64,000 nucleotides of DNA from Microbacterium sp. RU1D (GTDB taxonomy: Bacteria > Actinomycetota > Actinomycetes > Actinomycetales > Microbacteriaceae). The notes under the pieces were generated by a model. That model had not been told where the DNA came from, searched no databases, and saw only the letters and a program-made list of their open reading frames with translations. This document shows, piece by piece, positions 33,100 through 41,735 of the stretch; the stretch's first letter is position 1, and the number at the start of each line of letters is the position of its first letter. Location of the stretch: NCBI RefSeq assembly GCF_900156435.1, contig NZ_FTPQ01000002.1, positions 62,001-126,000 on the forward strand, read 5' to 3'. Made by a program: the position numbers and the translations under genes.

Positions 33100-35271
33100 A
33101 TGCTGGAAGAAGAAGCCCGCACCCCGAACCTCTCTCACGCGGATGCCACGACCCCACCCCCACGCATCGCGAGTCCTGGCCCTGTCGCGAGTCCTGGACC
33201 TGTCGCGAGTCCTGGTCCGGTCGCGAGTCCTGGCCCTGTCGCGAGTCCCGGTCCGGCCGCGAGCCCCGGGCCCGCGGCGTACACCGGCGCCGCGACCCCC
33301 GACGCGCCCCGCGACGCCGCGCGCGTGGCGTCCGCCCCCTCGGCATCCACCCCGGTCGATCCCTCCCACGCCACCGCCCCGGTCGCCGACGCACCCGCTC
33401 CGGGTGCGACGCCCGACCCGGCGTTCGACGGGCCGGTCGACGGTGCGGAACCGCACTTCGGCTCCTTCGCCGCCGAGCACCTGTCACCCTCGTTCCCGCA
33501 GCGCGCCCCGTGGGGAACCGCGCAGCGCCTTCGCGCATGGCAGGCCGAGGCGCTGGATCAGTACTTCGGCTCCGACGGGCCCGACGGCGTGGGAAAGGGG
33601 CCCCGCGACTTCCTCGCCGCGGCCACCCCCGGCGCCGGTAAGACGACGTTCGCCCTCCGCCTCGCGTCCGAGCTCATGCGCCGCCGCGTGGTCGACCGCA
33701 TCGTCGTCGTGGCCCCCACCGAGCACCTCAAGACCCAGTGGGCCGAGGCGGCCGCGCGGGTCGGCATCCGTCTCGATCCCTTCTTCTCGAACCGCCACGC
33801 CACGCCCTCCCGGCAGTACCACGGCGTCGCGGTCACCTACGCGCAGGTCGCGGTGAAGGCCGAGGTGCACCAGCGCCTGACGATGGATGCCCGGACGCTG
33901 GTCATCCTCGACGAGGTGCATCACGGCGGCGACGCGCTCAGCTGGGGCGACGCCCTGCGCGAGGCGTACAACCGTGCGACCCGGCGTCTGCTGCTGTCGG
34001 GAACGCCGTTCCGCAGCGACACCGCCCCGATCCCGTTCGTCGAGTACCACCCCAACTCCAAGGGCATCCGTCTGTCCCGCACCGACTACGCCTACGGCTA
34101 CCGCCGCGCCCTCGACGACGGCGTCGTGCGTCCGGTCTTCTTCCTCGTCTACGCCGGGCAGATGCGCTGGCGCACCAAGGCGGGCGAGGAGATGGAGGCC
34201 CAGCTCGGCCAGGACAACACCAAGGACATCACCTCTCAGGCCTGGCGCACCGCCCTCGACCCCAACGGCGACTGGATCCCCGCGGTCCTGCGCTCCGCCG
34301 ACCGTCGGCTCACCGAGGTGCGCGAGACGGTCCCGGATGCCGGCGGCCTGGTCATCGCGACCGACCAGACCGCTGCGCGCGCCTACGCCGCCATCCTCGA
34401 AGACATCAGCGGCGAGAAGGTCACCGTCGTGCTCTCCGACGAGGCCGAGGCCTCGGGCCGCATCGAGACGTTCTCGAAGGGCACGAGCCGCTGGATGGTC
34501 GCCGTGCGCATGGTGTCGGAGGGCGTCGACGTGCCGCGACTCGCGGTCGGCGTCTACGCCACGAGCGCCTCGACGCCGCTGTTCTTCGCGCAGGCCATCG
34601 GCCGCTTCGTCCGGGCCCGCCGACGCGGTGAGACCGCGAGCGTCTTCCTTCCCAACGTCCCGCAGCTGCTCGCCCTCGCCGGCGAGATGGAGGCGCAGCG
34701 CGACCACGCCCTCGACCGCGACAGCGACGCGGAAGACCAGTGGAACGCCGAAGAAGACATGATGGATGCCGCCGAGCGCGAGGACAAGGCGTCCGACGCG
34801 CTCGAGCAGGAGTTCGAATATCAGGCGCTGGGCTCGCTCGCGCATTTCGACCGCGTGCTCTTCGACGGGCAGGAGTTCGGCCAGCTCGCGGTTCCGGGAA
34901 CCATCGAGGAGGAGGAGTTCCTCGGCATCCCGGGGCTCCTCGAACCCGAGCAGGTGCACGAGGTGCTCATGTCGCGTGCCACGCGGCAGTCGCGCCATCG
35001 CTCCACCCGCGAGGCGAGCGAGAAGGAGAGCGGCGTCGAGCCGCCGTCGGTCGACGAGGGCGGGCTCCCCGGCCCCCTGCACCGCACGCTCAAGGAGCAG
35101 CGCCAGCTGCTGAACACGATGGTGGGGCTCTACGCCCGCCAGACCGGCGAGCCGCACGGTCTCGTGCACGCCGAACTCCGCCGGTTGTGCGGCGGTCCCG
35201 CCGTCTCGCACGCGACCGTCGCGCAGCTGCAGGCGCGCATCGACGTGCTGCGCCGCCGCGTGCATTCCTGA
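33100..35271 (+). CDS. DExH-box superfamily 2 helicase with repetitive N-terminal tail
   Basis: A 723-residue SF2 helicase. Residues 1-125 are a disordered tail with six copies of ASPGPV/A. Walker A is TPGAGKTT (about 180), motif II DEVHHGG (Asp about 271), and motif III SGTPFRSD. The C-terminal RecA domain has MVSEGVDVPRLAVGVYAT and QAIGRFVRARR. It ends in an acidic then helical extension. The family is similar to UvsW/XPB-like bacterial helicases found in actinobacteria, probably in DNA repair. ATG 33100 follows GGAGG by 4 nt; upstream frame extension is non-coding. Confidence 0.85.
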   Translation: MLEEEARTPNLSHADATTPPPRIASPGPVASPGPVASPGPVASPGPVASPGPAASPGPAAYTGAATPDAPRDAARVASAPSASTPVDPSHATAPVADAPAPGATPDPAFDGPVDGAEPHFGSFAAEHLSPSFPQRAPWGTAQRLRAWQAEALDQYFGSDGPDGVGKGPRDFLAAATPGAGKTTFALRLASELMRRRVVDRIVVVAPTEHLKTQWAEAAARVGIRLDPFFSNRHATPSRQYHGVAVTYAQVAVKAEVHQRLTMDARTLVILDEVHHGGDALSWGDALREAYNRATRRLLLSGTPFRSDTAPIPFVEYHPNSKGIRLSRTDYAYGYRRALDDGVVRPVFFLVYAGQMRWRTKAGEEMEAQLGQDNTKDITSQAWRTALDPNGDWIPAVLRSADRRLTEVRETVPDAGGLVIATDQTAARAYAAILEDISGEKVTVVLSDEAEASGRIETFSKGTSRWMVAVRMVSEGVDVPRLAVGVYATSASTPLFFAQAIGRFVRARRRGETASVFLPNVPQLLALAGEMEAQRDHALDRDSDAEDQWNAEEDMMDAAEREDKASDALEQEFEYQALGSLAHFDRVLFDGQEFGQLAVPGTIEEEEFLGIPGLLEPEQVHEVLMSRATRQSRHRSTREASEKESGVEPPSVDEGGLPGPLHRTLKEQRQLLNTMVGLYARQTGEPHGLVHAELRRLCGGPAVSHATVAQLQARIDVLRRRVHS
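33169..33276 (+). repeat. In-frame 18-bp tandem repeat, six copies
   Basis: Units start at 33169, 33187, 33205, 33223, 33241 and 33259, each close to GCGAGTCCTGGCCCTGTC and encoding ASPGPV or ASPGPA in the helicase N-terminal tail. The first four units use the same rare-for-this-genome AGTCCT codons, suggesting recent expansion. Confidence 0.92.
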
Positions 35272-35444
35272 CCCGGCGCGCCGGGACCGGTCCGGCACCG
35301 CCTGCGCCGCGCCCCCGCGCTCCGCGGTTTCGAGGCTCCGAAATGCTGGCACCGGGCCTGCGGCATCCGCGTCTTTCCGGGCTTCGGAGGGCCGAAATGC
35401 TGTCAGTATCGACCGACGCGCCCGGGGGAGCGGATGCCGCTCAT
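35272..35444. other. Intergenic region with an imperfect direct repeat
   Basis: GGCTCCGAAATGCTGGCA (35333 region) and GGGCCGAAATGCTGTCA (35388 region) are related direct repeats between the helicase stop and the next promoter. No gene is seen. Confidence 0.4.
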
Positions 35445-35450
35445 TACGGT
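35445..35450 (+). promoter_or_regulatory. Predicted -10 box of the ferritin-like/VIT1 gene
   Basis: TACGGT, about 24 nt before GTG 35474, with AAGGAG in the short leader. Confidence 0.45.
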
Positions 35451-35473
35451 GGGGACGACCCGAAGGAGCCCCC

Positions 35474-36553
35474 GTGACGACCTCCGCCACACCCACCGCC
35501 CGCGACCGCCGTCGCTGGGCGCGCTATCTCGTCGACGAACGCGCGGAAGCCCGCGTCTACCGCGAGCTGGCGTCCCGTCGCACCGGCGAGGAGCGCGACA
35601 TCCTGCTCGAGCTCGCCGAGGCCGAGGGGCGGCACGAGCAGCACTGGATCGACCTCCTGGGCGAGACGCCGACGCGCCTGCCGGCGCCCGGGATCGGCAC
35701 GCGCCTGCTGGCGTGGATGGCCCGCCGCTTCGGCTCGATCTTCGTGCTCGCCCTCGCGCAGAACGCCGAGGCGCGATCGCCGTACGCCGACGAGCCCTAC
35801 GCCACGGCCGCGATGGCCGCCGACGAGCGCGTGCACCACGAGGTCGTCCGCGGCCTCGCCGCGCGTGGCCGCCGACGCCTCTCCGGGACTTTCCGCGCCG
35901 CCGTGTTCGGCGCCAACGATGGCCTCGTCTCCAACCTCGCGCTCGTGATGGGCGTCGGGGCGACGGGCGTGGCACCCAGTTTCGTGCTGTTCAGCGGCAT
36001 CGCGGGCCTGCTCGCGGGCGCCCTCTCGATGGGCGCGGGCGAATTCGTCTCCGTCCGCTCGCAGCGCGAGCTGCTCGAGGCCACGGAGGAGAGCGACTTC
36101 GCCGACTCCGCCCTGCCTCACCTCGACCTGGATGCCAACGAGCTCGCCCTCGTGTACCGCACGCGCGGCATGGACTCCGACGCCGCCCTCGACAAGGCCC
36201 GCGAGGTCGTCACCGCCGCCCAGGCCGGCAGCGCGCCCGTCGCCGCGGCCCCGGGGGAGTCGTCGCACGACGTCGTCGGCAGCGCCTGGGGCGCGGCGCT
36301 GTCGAGCTTCCTGTTCTTCGCCTCGGGGGCCATCATCCCGGTGCTGCCGTGGATCCTCGGCATGAGCGGCTTCGGCGCCGTCGCTCTCGCCCTGGGCCTC
36401 GTCGGCATCGCCCTGATGGCCACCGGCGCGATGGTCGGTTTGCTCTCGGGCGCTTCGCCGCTCAAGCGCGGTCTGCGCCAGCTCGCGATCGGTTTCGGCG
36501 CCGCCGCGGTGACGTACGTGCTGGGTCTGCTGTTCGGGGTGTCAGCGGCCTGA
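35474..36553 (+). CDS. Ferritin-like domain fused to VIT1/CCC1 metal transporter (MbfA type)
   Basis: A 359-residue fusion. Residues 1-135 form a rubrerythrin/ferritin-like bundle with Glu-x-x-His pairs (ELAEAEGRHEQHW and DERVHHEVVRG). Residues 140-359 form a VIT1/CCC1 transporter with about five helices and the FGANDGLVSNLALVMGV and GALSMGAGEFVSVRSQRE motifs. By analogy with MbfA it would export iron (or manganese) after sensing or oxidising it. It starts at GTG with AAGGAG upstream. No iron regulator is adjacent. Confidence 0.87.
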   Translation: MTTSATPTARDRRRWARYLVDERAEARVYRELASRRTGEERDILLELAEAEGRHEQHWIDLLGETPTRLPAPGIGTRLLAWMARRFGSIFVLALAQNAEARSPYADEPYATAAMAADERVHHEVVRGLAARGRRRLSGTFRAAVFGANDGLVSNLALVMGVGATGVAPSFVLFSGIAGLLAGALSMGAGEFVSVRSQRELLEATEESDFADSALPHLDLDANELALVYRTRGMDSDAALDKAREVVTAAQAGSAPVAAAPGESSHDVVGSAWGAALSSFLFFASGAIIPVLPWILGMSGFGAVALALGLVGIALMATGAMVGLLSGASPLKRGLRQLAIGFGAAAVTYVLGLLFGVSAA

Positions 36554-36619
36554 TCCGCGCCGTCCGGCGTGCGACCTGGAGGTCGCCGCGCACGCCCGGC
36601 GCCGCGGCATCCGGTGATG

Positions 36620-36676
36620 AACGCTCGCTGCACCGAGGCACGCTCTCCGCGAGCGGTTCTGGGTGCAGCGGGCGTT
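36620..36676. terminator. Large inverted repeat between convergent genes
   Basis: AACGCTCGCTGCACC (36620-36634) and GGTGCAGCGGGCGTT (36662-36676) pair with one mismatch around a 27-nt loop, between the transporter and oxygenase stops. It is a probable bidirectional terminator. Confidence 0.65.
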
Positions 36677-36691
36677 TCCCGGCGCCGGGGT

Positions 36692-37738
36692 TCAGCCCCG
36701 CCCGGCCGCCGCGACCCGCGCGGCCTCGCGCACCGCGCCGACGTTCTTGCGCCCGGCGCGGGAGCCGGCGAGCTTGGCCATGATGTGCTCCCGCACGGTG
36801 ACCGGCTCGTACAGCGCGGGGGCGTCGTCCGTGACGAATCCCGGAAGCGGGGCGATTACGGCATCCGCATTGCCGTCGTGGAAGAACGCCGCCGACCGGC
36901 GTCGCTCGATGGTGCCGTCGATCACCGGGGGCTTCACCCGGTGCAGCGTCGACAGCCACTTGTCGTTGGTCAGGCGGGCGGCCACGTCCCCCAGGTTCAC
37001 CAGCAGCGCGCCCTCGGCGGGGGAGACGTCGTTCCACGACCCGTCGAGCCCGAGCACCTGCAGTCCCGCGACCCGGTCCGCCCACAGCACCGTCACGAGG
37101 CCGAAGTCGGTGTGCTCGCCCATGCCCGTCAGCTCGGCGCCCAGTTCGATCGAGCCCGGCGGCAGGGCGTAGTTGTTCATGCGCAGCACGTCGATCGAAT
37201 GATCGGTGACGTCGCCGAAGAAGTTTTCCGGCACCCGCAGGGCCACGGCGAAGATGCGGGTGAGGGTCTGCGCCACCCGGCGCGCCTCGTCGTAGTAGGT
37301 CGTGACGGCGGGTTCGAAGACGGCGGTGTCGTCGGGCCAGGTGTTCTCGGCATAGTCGTCGGCAGTCGCCGTGCTGCCCGGGTACTCGCGCCACGACGTT
37401 CCGACGTTGAACGCCTCGAAGAAGTCGTTCATGCGGGTGACCGGGTCCACTCCCAGGCTGTAGCTGAGCGACTCGCTCTTGGGCGGGCTGTACCCGCGGT
37501 TCTCGCCACCCGGGCGCACGTACTTCTTCTTCGCTTCCAGCGGCAACGCGAAGAACTCGTCCAGTCCGCGCCCGAGATCGTCGATGACCCCGTTCGGGAT
37601 GCCGTGCCCCACGATCTGCATGAAGCCCACCGTGCGACACGCGTGGTCGATCGCCGCCACGACCGCCGCGCGGGCGTCGGGAGAGCCGGGACCCACCCAC
37701 GCCGAGATGTCGATGGTGGGGACGTGGAAGCGAGCCAT
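36692..37738 (-). CDS. 2-oxoglutarate/Fe(II)-dependent dioxygenase (isopenicillin N synthase-like)
   Basis: A 348-residue non-haem iron oxygenase. The N-terminal DIOX_N region (VPTIDISAWVG, GFMQIVGHGIP) is followed by the jelly-roll core with the iron triad HTDFG (His and Asp) and LSTLHRVKPP (His), and the 2OG-binding Arg in RRRSAAFFHDGN. The substrate is unknown; no biosynthetic cluster surrounds it. Such enzymes hydroxylate or desaturate small molecules. No clear ribosome-binding site is seen for ATG 37738. Confidence 0.88.
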   Translation of the reverse strand: MARFHVPTIDISAWVGPGSPDARAAVVAAIDHACRTVGFMQIVGHGIPNGVIDDLGRGLDEFFALPLEAKKKYVRPGGENRGYSPPKSESLSYSLGVDPVTRMNDFFEAFNVGTSWREYPGSTATADDYAENTWPDDTAVFEPAVTTYYDEARRVAQTLTRIFAVALRVPENFFGDVTDHSIDVLRMNNYALPPGSIELGAELTGMGEHTDFGLVTVLWADRVAGLQVLGLDGSWNDVSPAEGALLVNLGDVAARLTNDKWLSTLHRVKPPVIDGTIERRRSAAFFHDGNADAVIAPLPGFVTDDAPALYEPVTVREHIMAKLAGSRAGRKNVGAVREAARVAAAGRG

Positions 37739-37937
37739 GCGTGATCCGATCTGCCGGGGGACGCCTCGACGCTAAGCGCGCCATGTCACACCGGTGTTTC
37801 TATGGCGTCACGGTTCGCGCGACGGGGCGAGGCCGGCGCGGCGCGGCGCAGTCCCGCCGCTGCGCGGCGCGCAGAGCCTGCGGCGGCGTGGCCCCAACCC
37901 CGCACGGGTTCACAGCCCTCCCCCTCCCGCAGACGAC

Positions 37938-37971
37938 GAAGAAGGCCCCGGACGAATCCGGGGCCTTCTTC
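37938..37971 (-). terminator. Terminator of the tRNA-Leu gene
   Basis: A perfect 15-bp stem (GAAGAAGGCCCCGGA and its complement) with loop CGAA, 7 bp beyond the tRNA 3' end on the minus strand, followed by a T-rich stretch. Confidence 0.85.
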
Positions 37972-37977
37972 GTTCTG

Positions 37978-38063
37978 TGCGCGAGGGGGGACTTGAACCC
38001 CCACGCCCGTTAAAGGGCACTAGCACCTCAAGCTAGCGCGTCTACCTATTCCGCCACCCGCGC
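37978..38063 (-). tRNA. tRNA-Leu(GAG)
   Basis: An 86-nt class II tRNA read on the minus strand. The acceptor strands GCGCGGG and CTCGCGC pair with one G-T. The anticodon stem CTAGC/GCTAG holds the loop TTGAGGT with anticodon GAG (Leu codons CUC/CUU). A long variable arm (GCCCTTTAACGGGC) is typical of tRNA-Leu, and the T arm is GGGGG-TTCAAGT-CCCCC. No CCA is encoded (CAG follows A73). Confidence 0.95.
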
Positions 38064-38223
38064 ATCTGGGTGTTTTGTCACTTTCGCAACGAGGAACGAC
38101 ATTACCACGCCCGGCGCCCCGCCTCGAACCGACGGTGACGCCCGGGCGCGTCCGAACCCGGGGCCCCCGTGGTCGGCGACCGTCGCGCGGCGACATGCGT
38201 CGGGGGAGCGCCCCGGCCGCCGG

Positions 38224-38229
38224 TACCGT
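38224..38229 (+). promoter_or_regulatory. Leaderless -10 box of the M20 peptidase gene
   Basis: TACCGT, 7 nt before ATG 38237. Confidence 0.45.
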
Positions 38230-38236
38230 AGTGCGC

Positions 38237-39538
38237 ATGCCCGAGCTCGAAACCGACGTCCCCGAGGTCGCCCGCATCGCATCCGACCTCATTCGCTTCG
38301 ACACCTCGAACTACGGCGGTGGCCGCGCGAACGGCGAGCGCGAGGCGGCCGAATACGTCGGGGCCTACCTCGAAGACCTCGGGCTCGAGACGGCGTACTA
38401 CGAACCCGTCGAGCGTCGCACGAACGTCTGCGCCCGCGTCCCCGGCCGCGACCGCGACAAGCCGGCGCTGATCCTGCACGGGCACCTCGACGTCGTGCCC
38501 GCCGTCGCCGAAGACTGGAGCGTCGACCCTTTCGCGGGCGAGATCCGCGACGGCATCCTGTGGGGCCGCGGAGCGGTCGACATGAAGGACATGGATGCCA
38601 TGATCCTCACCTCCGTCGCCGACCTGCTGCGCGCGGGGGAGCAGCCCGAGCGCGACGTGATCGTGACGTTCTTCGCCGACGAGGAGAACGGCGGCGTCGA
38701 GGGCTCCGCGCGCGTCGTGAAGGACCGCCCCGAGTGGTTCGCCGGCGCCACCGAGGCGATCAGCGAGGTGGGCGGCTACTCGATCGCCGTCGGCGACCGC
38801 CGCGCCTACCTGCTGCAGGTGGGCGAGAAGGCCCTGATCTGGATCAAGCTCGTCGCGCGCGGGCGCGCCGGACACGGCAGCGGCCTGCACGCCGACAACG
38901 CCGTGACGCGGCTCGCGGAGGCCGTGGCGGCGCTCGGCCGCACGGAGTGGCCCATCCGCCTGACCGACACCACGACGGCGCTCCTGGCGGGCTTGGCCGA
39001 CATCACGGGTGACGAAGCGGGCGATCCCGACACCCTCGCGATGCGCACGGGCGCGGCATCCAGCTTCATCCGTTCGACCCTGCGGACGACGACGAACCCC
39101 ACGGGGCTGACCGCCGGCTACAAGCACAACGTCATCCCCGACCGCGCGGAGGCGCTCATCGACGTGCGCGTGCTGCCCGGCACGGAGCAGGCGGCCCTTG
39201 CCGACATCCGCCGCATCGTCGGCGACGGCGTCGACATCGAGATCGTGCACCAGGACATCGGTCTCGAAGTGCCCTTCTCGGGCGACCTCGTCGATGCCAT
39301 GGTCGCGCAGTTGAGCCGACACGACCCCGGCGTGCCCGTCGTGCCGTACCTGATGGGCGGCGGCACCGACAACAAGGCGCTGTCGGCCCTCGGAATCTCC
39401 GGCTACGGCTTCGCACCGCTGCGACTGCCCGCCGGTCTCGACTTCACCGGGATGTTCCACGGTGTCGACGAGCGCGTCCCCGTCGACGCGCTCGAGTTCG
39501 GTCGACGTGTTCTCGCCGACCTCCTCCGGACGTACTGA
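38237..39538 (+). CDS. M20 family metallohydrolase (ArgE/DapE-like)
   Basis: A 433-residue zinc peptidase or deacylase. The first metal His and catalytic Asp are in LHGHLDVVP, the bridging Asp in [11 protein letters not shown], the catalytic Glu pair in DEENGG, and a dimerisation (lid) domain is inserted at about 190-320. The last metal His is in [11 protein letters not shown]. It hydrolyses an amide such as a dipeptide or acylated amino acid; the exact substrate is open. The uppP gene follows after 8 bp, probably co-transcribed. Confidence 0.9.
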   Translation: MPELETDVPEVARIASDLIRFDTSNYGGGRANGEREAAEYVGAYLEDLGLETAYYEPVERRTNVCARVPGRDRDKPALILHGHLDVVPAVAEDWSVDPFAGEIRDGILWGRGAVDMKDMDAMILTSVADLLRAGEQPERDVIVTFFADEENGGVEGSARVVKDRPEWFAGATEAISEVGGYSIAVGDRRAYLLQVGEKALIWIKLVARGRAGHGSGLHADNAVTRLAEAVAALGRTEWPIRLTDTTTALLAGLADITGDEAGDPDTLAMRTGAASSFIRSTLRTTTNPTGLTAGYKHNVIPDRAEALIDVRVLPGTEQAALADIRRIVGDGVDIEIVHQDIGLEVPFSGDLVDAMVAQLSRHDPGVPVVPYLMGGGTDNKALSALGISGYGFAPLRLPAGLDFTGMFHGVDERVPVDALEFGRRVLADLLRTY

Positions 39539-39546
39539 AGGACCGC

Positions 39547-40395
39547 ATGCATATCTTCGAGGTCATCATCCTCGGGCTCGTCCAGGGCCTCACCGAGTTC
39601 CTCCCCATCTCCTCGAGCGCGCACCTGCGCATCGTGGGCGAGTTCCTCCCGTCGCAGACCGACCCGGGCGCGACGTTCACCGCGATCACGCAGATCGGCA
39701 CGGAGCTCGCCGTCCTGATCTACTTCCGCAAGAAGATCGGGCGCGTCATCTCGCGCTGGTTCCTCTCGCTCGGCGGCAAGGTGCCGCGCAACGACCCCGA
39801 CGCCCGCATGGGCTGGCTCGTCATCCTCGGTACGATCCCCATCGCGCTGCTCGGCGTGCTGCTGCAGAGTCTCATCCGCGACAACTTCCGGAGCCTGTGG
39901 ATCACCGCGATCGTGCTGATCGTCTTCGGCATCCTGCTGGGGCTCGCCGACCACTACGGCAAGCGCCGGCGCGACCTGGACGACCTCACCTACCCGCACG
40001 GGATCGCCTACGGTTTCGCGCAGGCTCTCGCCCTCGTGCCCGGCGTTTCGCGCTCCGGCGCGACGACCACCCTCGGCCGCGCGCTCGGCTACAAGCGCAC
40101 CGCCGCCGCCGAGTACTCGTTCCTGCTGGCCGTGCCCGCGGTCTTCGCGAGCGGCCTGTTCGAGCTGTACAAGAGCTTCGACGAGGGCACCGGCCCCTAC
40201 ACCCTCGGCGAGACGGCCATCGCGACCGTGATCGCGTTCGTGGTCGGCTACCTCGTGATCGCCTTCCTCATGCAGTACCTCAAGCGCGGCAGCTTCCTGC
40301 CGTTCGTGATCTACCGCATCGCGCTCGGCCTGTTGATCATCGTGCTCCTGCTGACCGGCGTCATCCCCGCGGTGTCGACGGTCATCACCAGCTGA
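39547..40395 (+). CDS. uppP: Undecaprenyl-diphosphatase UppP (BacA)
   Basis: A 282-residue integral membrane phosphatase that recycles undecaprenyl pyrophosphate for peptidoglycan synthesis and gives basal bacitracin tolerance. Both family signatures are present: [15 protein letters not shown] with the catalytic Glu near the N-terminus, and the phosphate-binding [11 protein letters not shown] in the middle. About eight hydrophobic helices. The length matches actinobacterial UppP. Confidence 0.95.
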   Translation: MHIFEVIILGLVQGLTEFLPISSSAHLRIVGEFLPSQTDPGATFTAITQIGTELAVLIYFRKKIGRVISRWFLSLGGKVPRNDPDARMGWLVILGTIPIALLGVLLQSLIRDNFRSLWITAIVLIVFGILLGLADHYGKRRRDLDDLTYPHGIAYGFAQALALVPGVSRSGATTTLGRALGYKRTAAAEYSFLLAVPAVFASGLFELYKSFDEGTGPYTLGETAIATVIAFVVGYLVIAFLMQYLKRGSFLPFVIYRIALGLLIIVLLLTGVIPAVSTVITS

Positions 40396-40407
40396 TCCCG
40401 GATGCCG

Positions 40408-40441
40408 CGACGGCGCCGTCCCGTTCGGGGAGGCGCCGTCG
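40408..40441 (+). terminator. uppP terminator
   Basis: CGACGGCGCC (40408-40417) pairs with GGCGCCGTCG (40432-40441), with CCC/GGG extending the stem, 13 bp after the stop codon. Confidence 0.7.
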
Positions 40442-40463
40442 TCGTGTCGGGGTGCGGGCGAAG

Positions 40464-40664
40464 GGTCCCGGTGGCTTCGACAGGCTCAGCCACCTCGGTC
40501 CGCGCGCACGCGCACTCCGTCCTGACGGAGAAGAGGTCTCGGAGCCTGTCGAAGGGACCAGGGGTGTCGTCGTGTGAGGGGGTTCCGGTGGCTTCGACAG
40601 GCTCAGCAGCCTCGGTCCGCGCGCACGCGCACCCCGTCCTGACGGAGTCGGTCGAACGGACCGG
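40464..40664. repeat. Family B composite repeat, 61-bp direct copies
   Basis: GGTGGCTTCGACAGGCTCAG begins two 61-bp copies at 40470 and 40587 that match at all but a few positions. Between them lies the inverted element GGAGCCTGTCGAAGGGACC (40541-40559), and a further GGTCGAACGGACCGG follows at about 40650. They fill the gap between the convergent uppP and PAC2 genes. Confidence 0.88.
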
Positions 40665-40676
40665 ACGCGGTACCGC

Positions 40677-41543
40677 CTAACGACGCGGCGGGTCGTCGCG
40701 ACCGGGCTTGGTGGGGCCGTCGCCCCCGCGGCGCAGGTAGCGCTCGAACTCCTGGGCGATGGCATCCCCCGACGCCTCGGGCGAGTCCCAGGTGTCGCGG
40801 GTCTGCTCGAGCTGGCGGATGTAGTCGCTCATCTCCTCGTCGTCGGCTGCGGCGGCGTCGATCGACGCCTCCCACTGGCGCGACTCGGTCTCGAGATCCC
40901 CGTGCGGAACGGAGATGCCGGTGATCGCCTCGAGCTTCTCGAGCAGGGCGAGGGTGGCCTTGGGGGACGGGGTGTGACCCGCGACGTAGTGCGGGACGCT
41001 CGCCCACAGGCTCGCGGTCGGGATGCCGACCTGCTCCGCCGCGTGGCCGATGGCGCTCAGGATGCCGACGGGCCCCTCGTACAGGCTCCGCTCGAGCCCG
41101 AGCGACTGGCGCACGCCGTCGTTGTCGCTGCCGGCGAACACCGAGATCGGGCGCGTGTGCGGCACGTCGGACATCATCGAGCCCAGCGCGACGAAGCCGG
41201 TGACGTCCTCGCGCAGGGCGACGTCGATGAACTCCGCCGCGAAGGCCTGCCAGGCGCGCGCGGGTTCCACGCCCACGAGGAGCCAGATCTCCGCGTCGCC
41301 GGAGCGCTCTGTCGGGCGCAGAAGCTTCGCCTCGGGCCACGTGAGGGTGCGGCGACCCTCGGCATCCAGACCGATCTGGGGGCGCGTGTACTGGTAGTCG
41401 AAGTACAGCTCGGGATCGACCGTGTGCACGACCTCGTACTCCGCGTCGGCGCGCAGGAGCGCCGCCGCGGCGGACGCGGCTTCTCCGGCGTCGTTCCAGC
41501 CGTCGAAAGCGGCGACGATGATCCGGCGACCCAGTGCGTCCAC
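40677..41543 (-). CDS. PAC2 family protein
   Basis: A 288-residue member of the PAC2 family (proteasome-assembly-chaperone-like fold), widespread in actinobacteria and of unknown biochemical role. The characteristic IVAAFDGWNDAGEAAS start, LWASVPHYVAGHTPSPKATLALLE region and acidic C-terminal tail are visible. GTG 41543 is fixed by AGGAGG 7 nt upstream. The gene lies near trmI as in mycobacteria, although the proteasome genes themselves are missing here. Confidence 0.85.
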   Translation of the reverse strand: MDALGRRIIVAAFDGWNDAGEAASAAAALLRADAEYEVVHTVDPELYFDYQYTRPQIGLDAEGRRTLTWPEAKLLRPTERSGDAEIWLLVGVEPARAWQAFAAEFIDVALREDVTGFVALGSMMSDVPHTRPISVFAGSDNDGVRQSLGLERSLYEGPVGILSAIGHAAEQVGIPTASLWASVPHYVAGHTPSPKATLALLEKLEAITGISVPHGDLETESRQWEASIDAAAADDEEMSDYIRQLEQTRDTWDSPEASGDAIAQEFERYLRRGGDGPTKPGRDDPPRR

Positions 41544-41576
41544 GCAACCTCCTCTGCCCCGTCGGGGCTTCGTTCC

Positions 41577-41582
41577 AGGATA
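41577..41582 (-). promoter_or_regulatory. Predicted -10 box of the PAC2 gene
   Basis: TATCCT on the minus strand, about 33 nt before GTG 41543. Confidence 0.35.
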
Positions 41583-41723
41583 GGCGCACCGGTGCGGGGG
41601 CGGTCGGACCCGGCTCCCTTCGCGGGCGCGGAGGAGCGGGGGCCGTCGCACTCGGCTCTCCTCGTGGGCGCGGAGGAGACGCCCCGTCCCCGGGCAGGCG
41701 CGGGGGAGGAGCCCGCCCCTCCA

Positions 41724-41729
41724 TAAGAT
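41724..41729 (+). promoter_or_regulatory. Leaderless -10 box of the HAD-trmI operon
   Basis: TAAGAT, exactly 6 nt before ATG 41736. Confidence 0.5.
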
Positions 41730-41735
41730 GGAACG

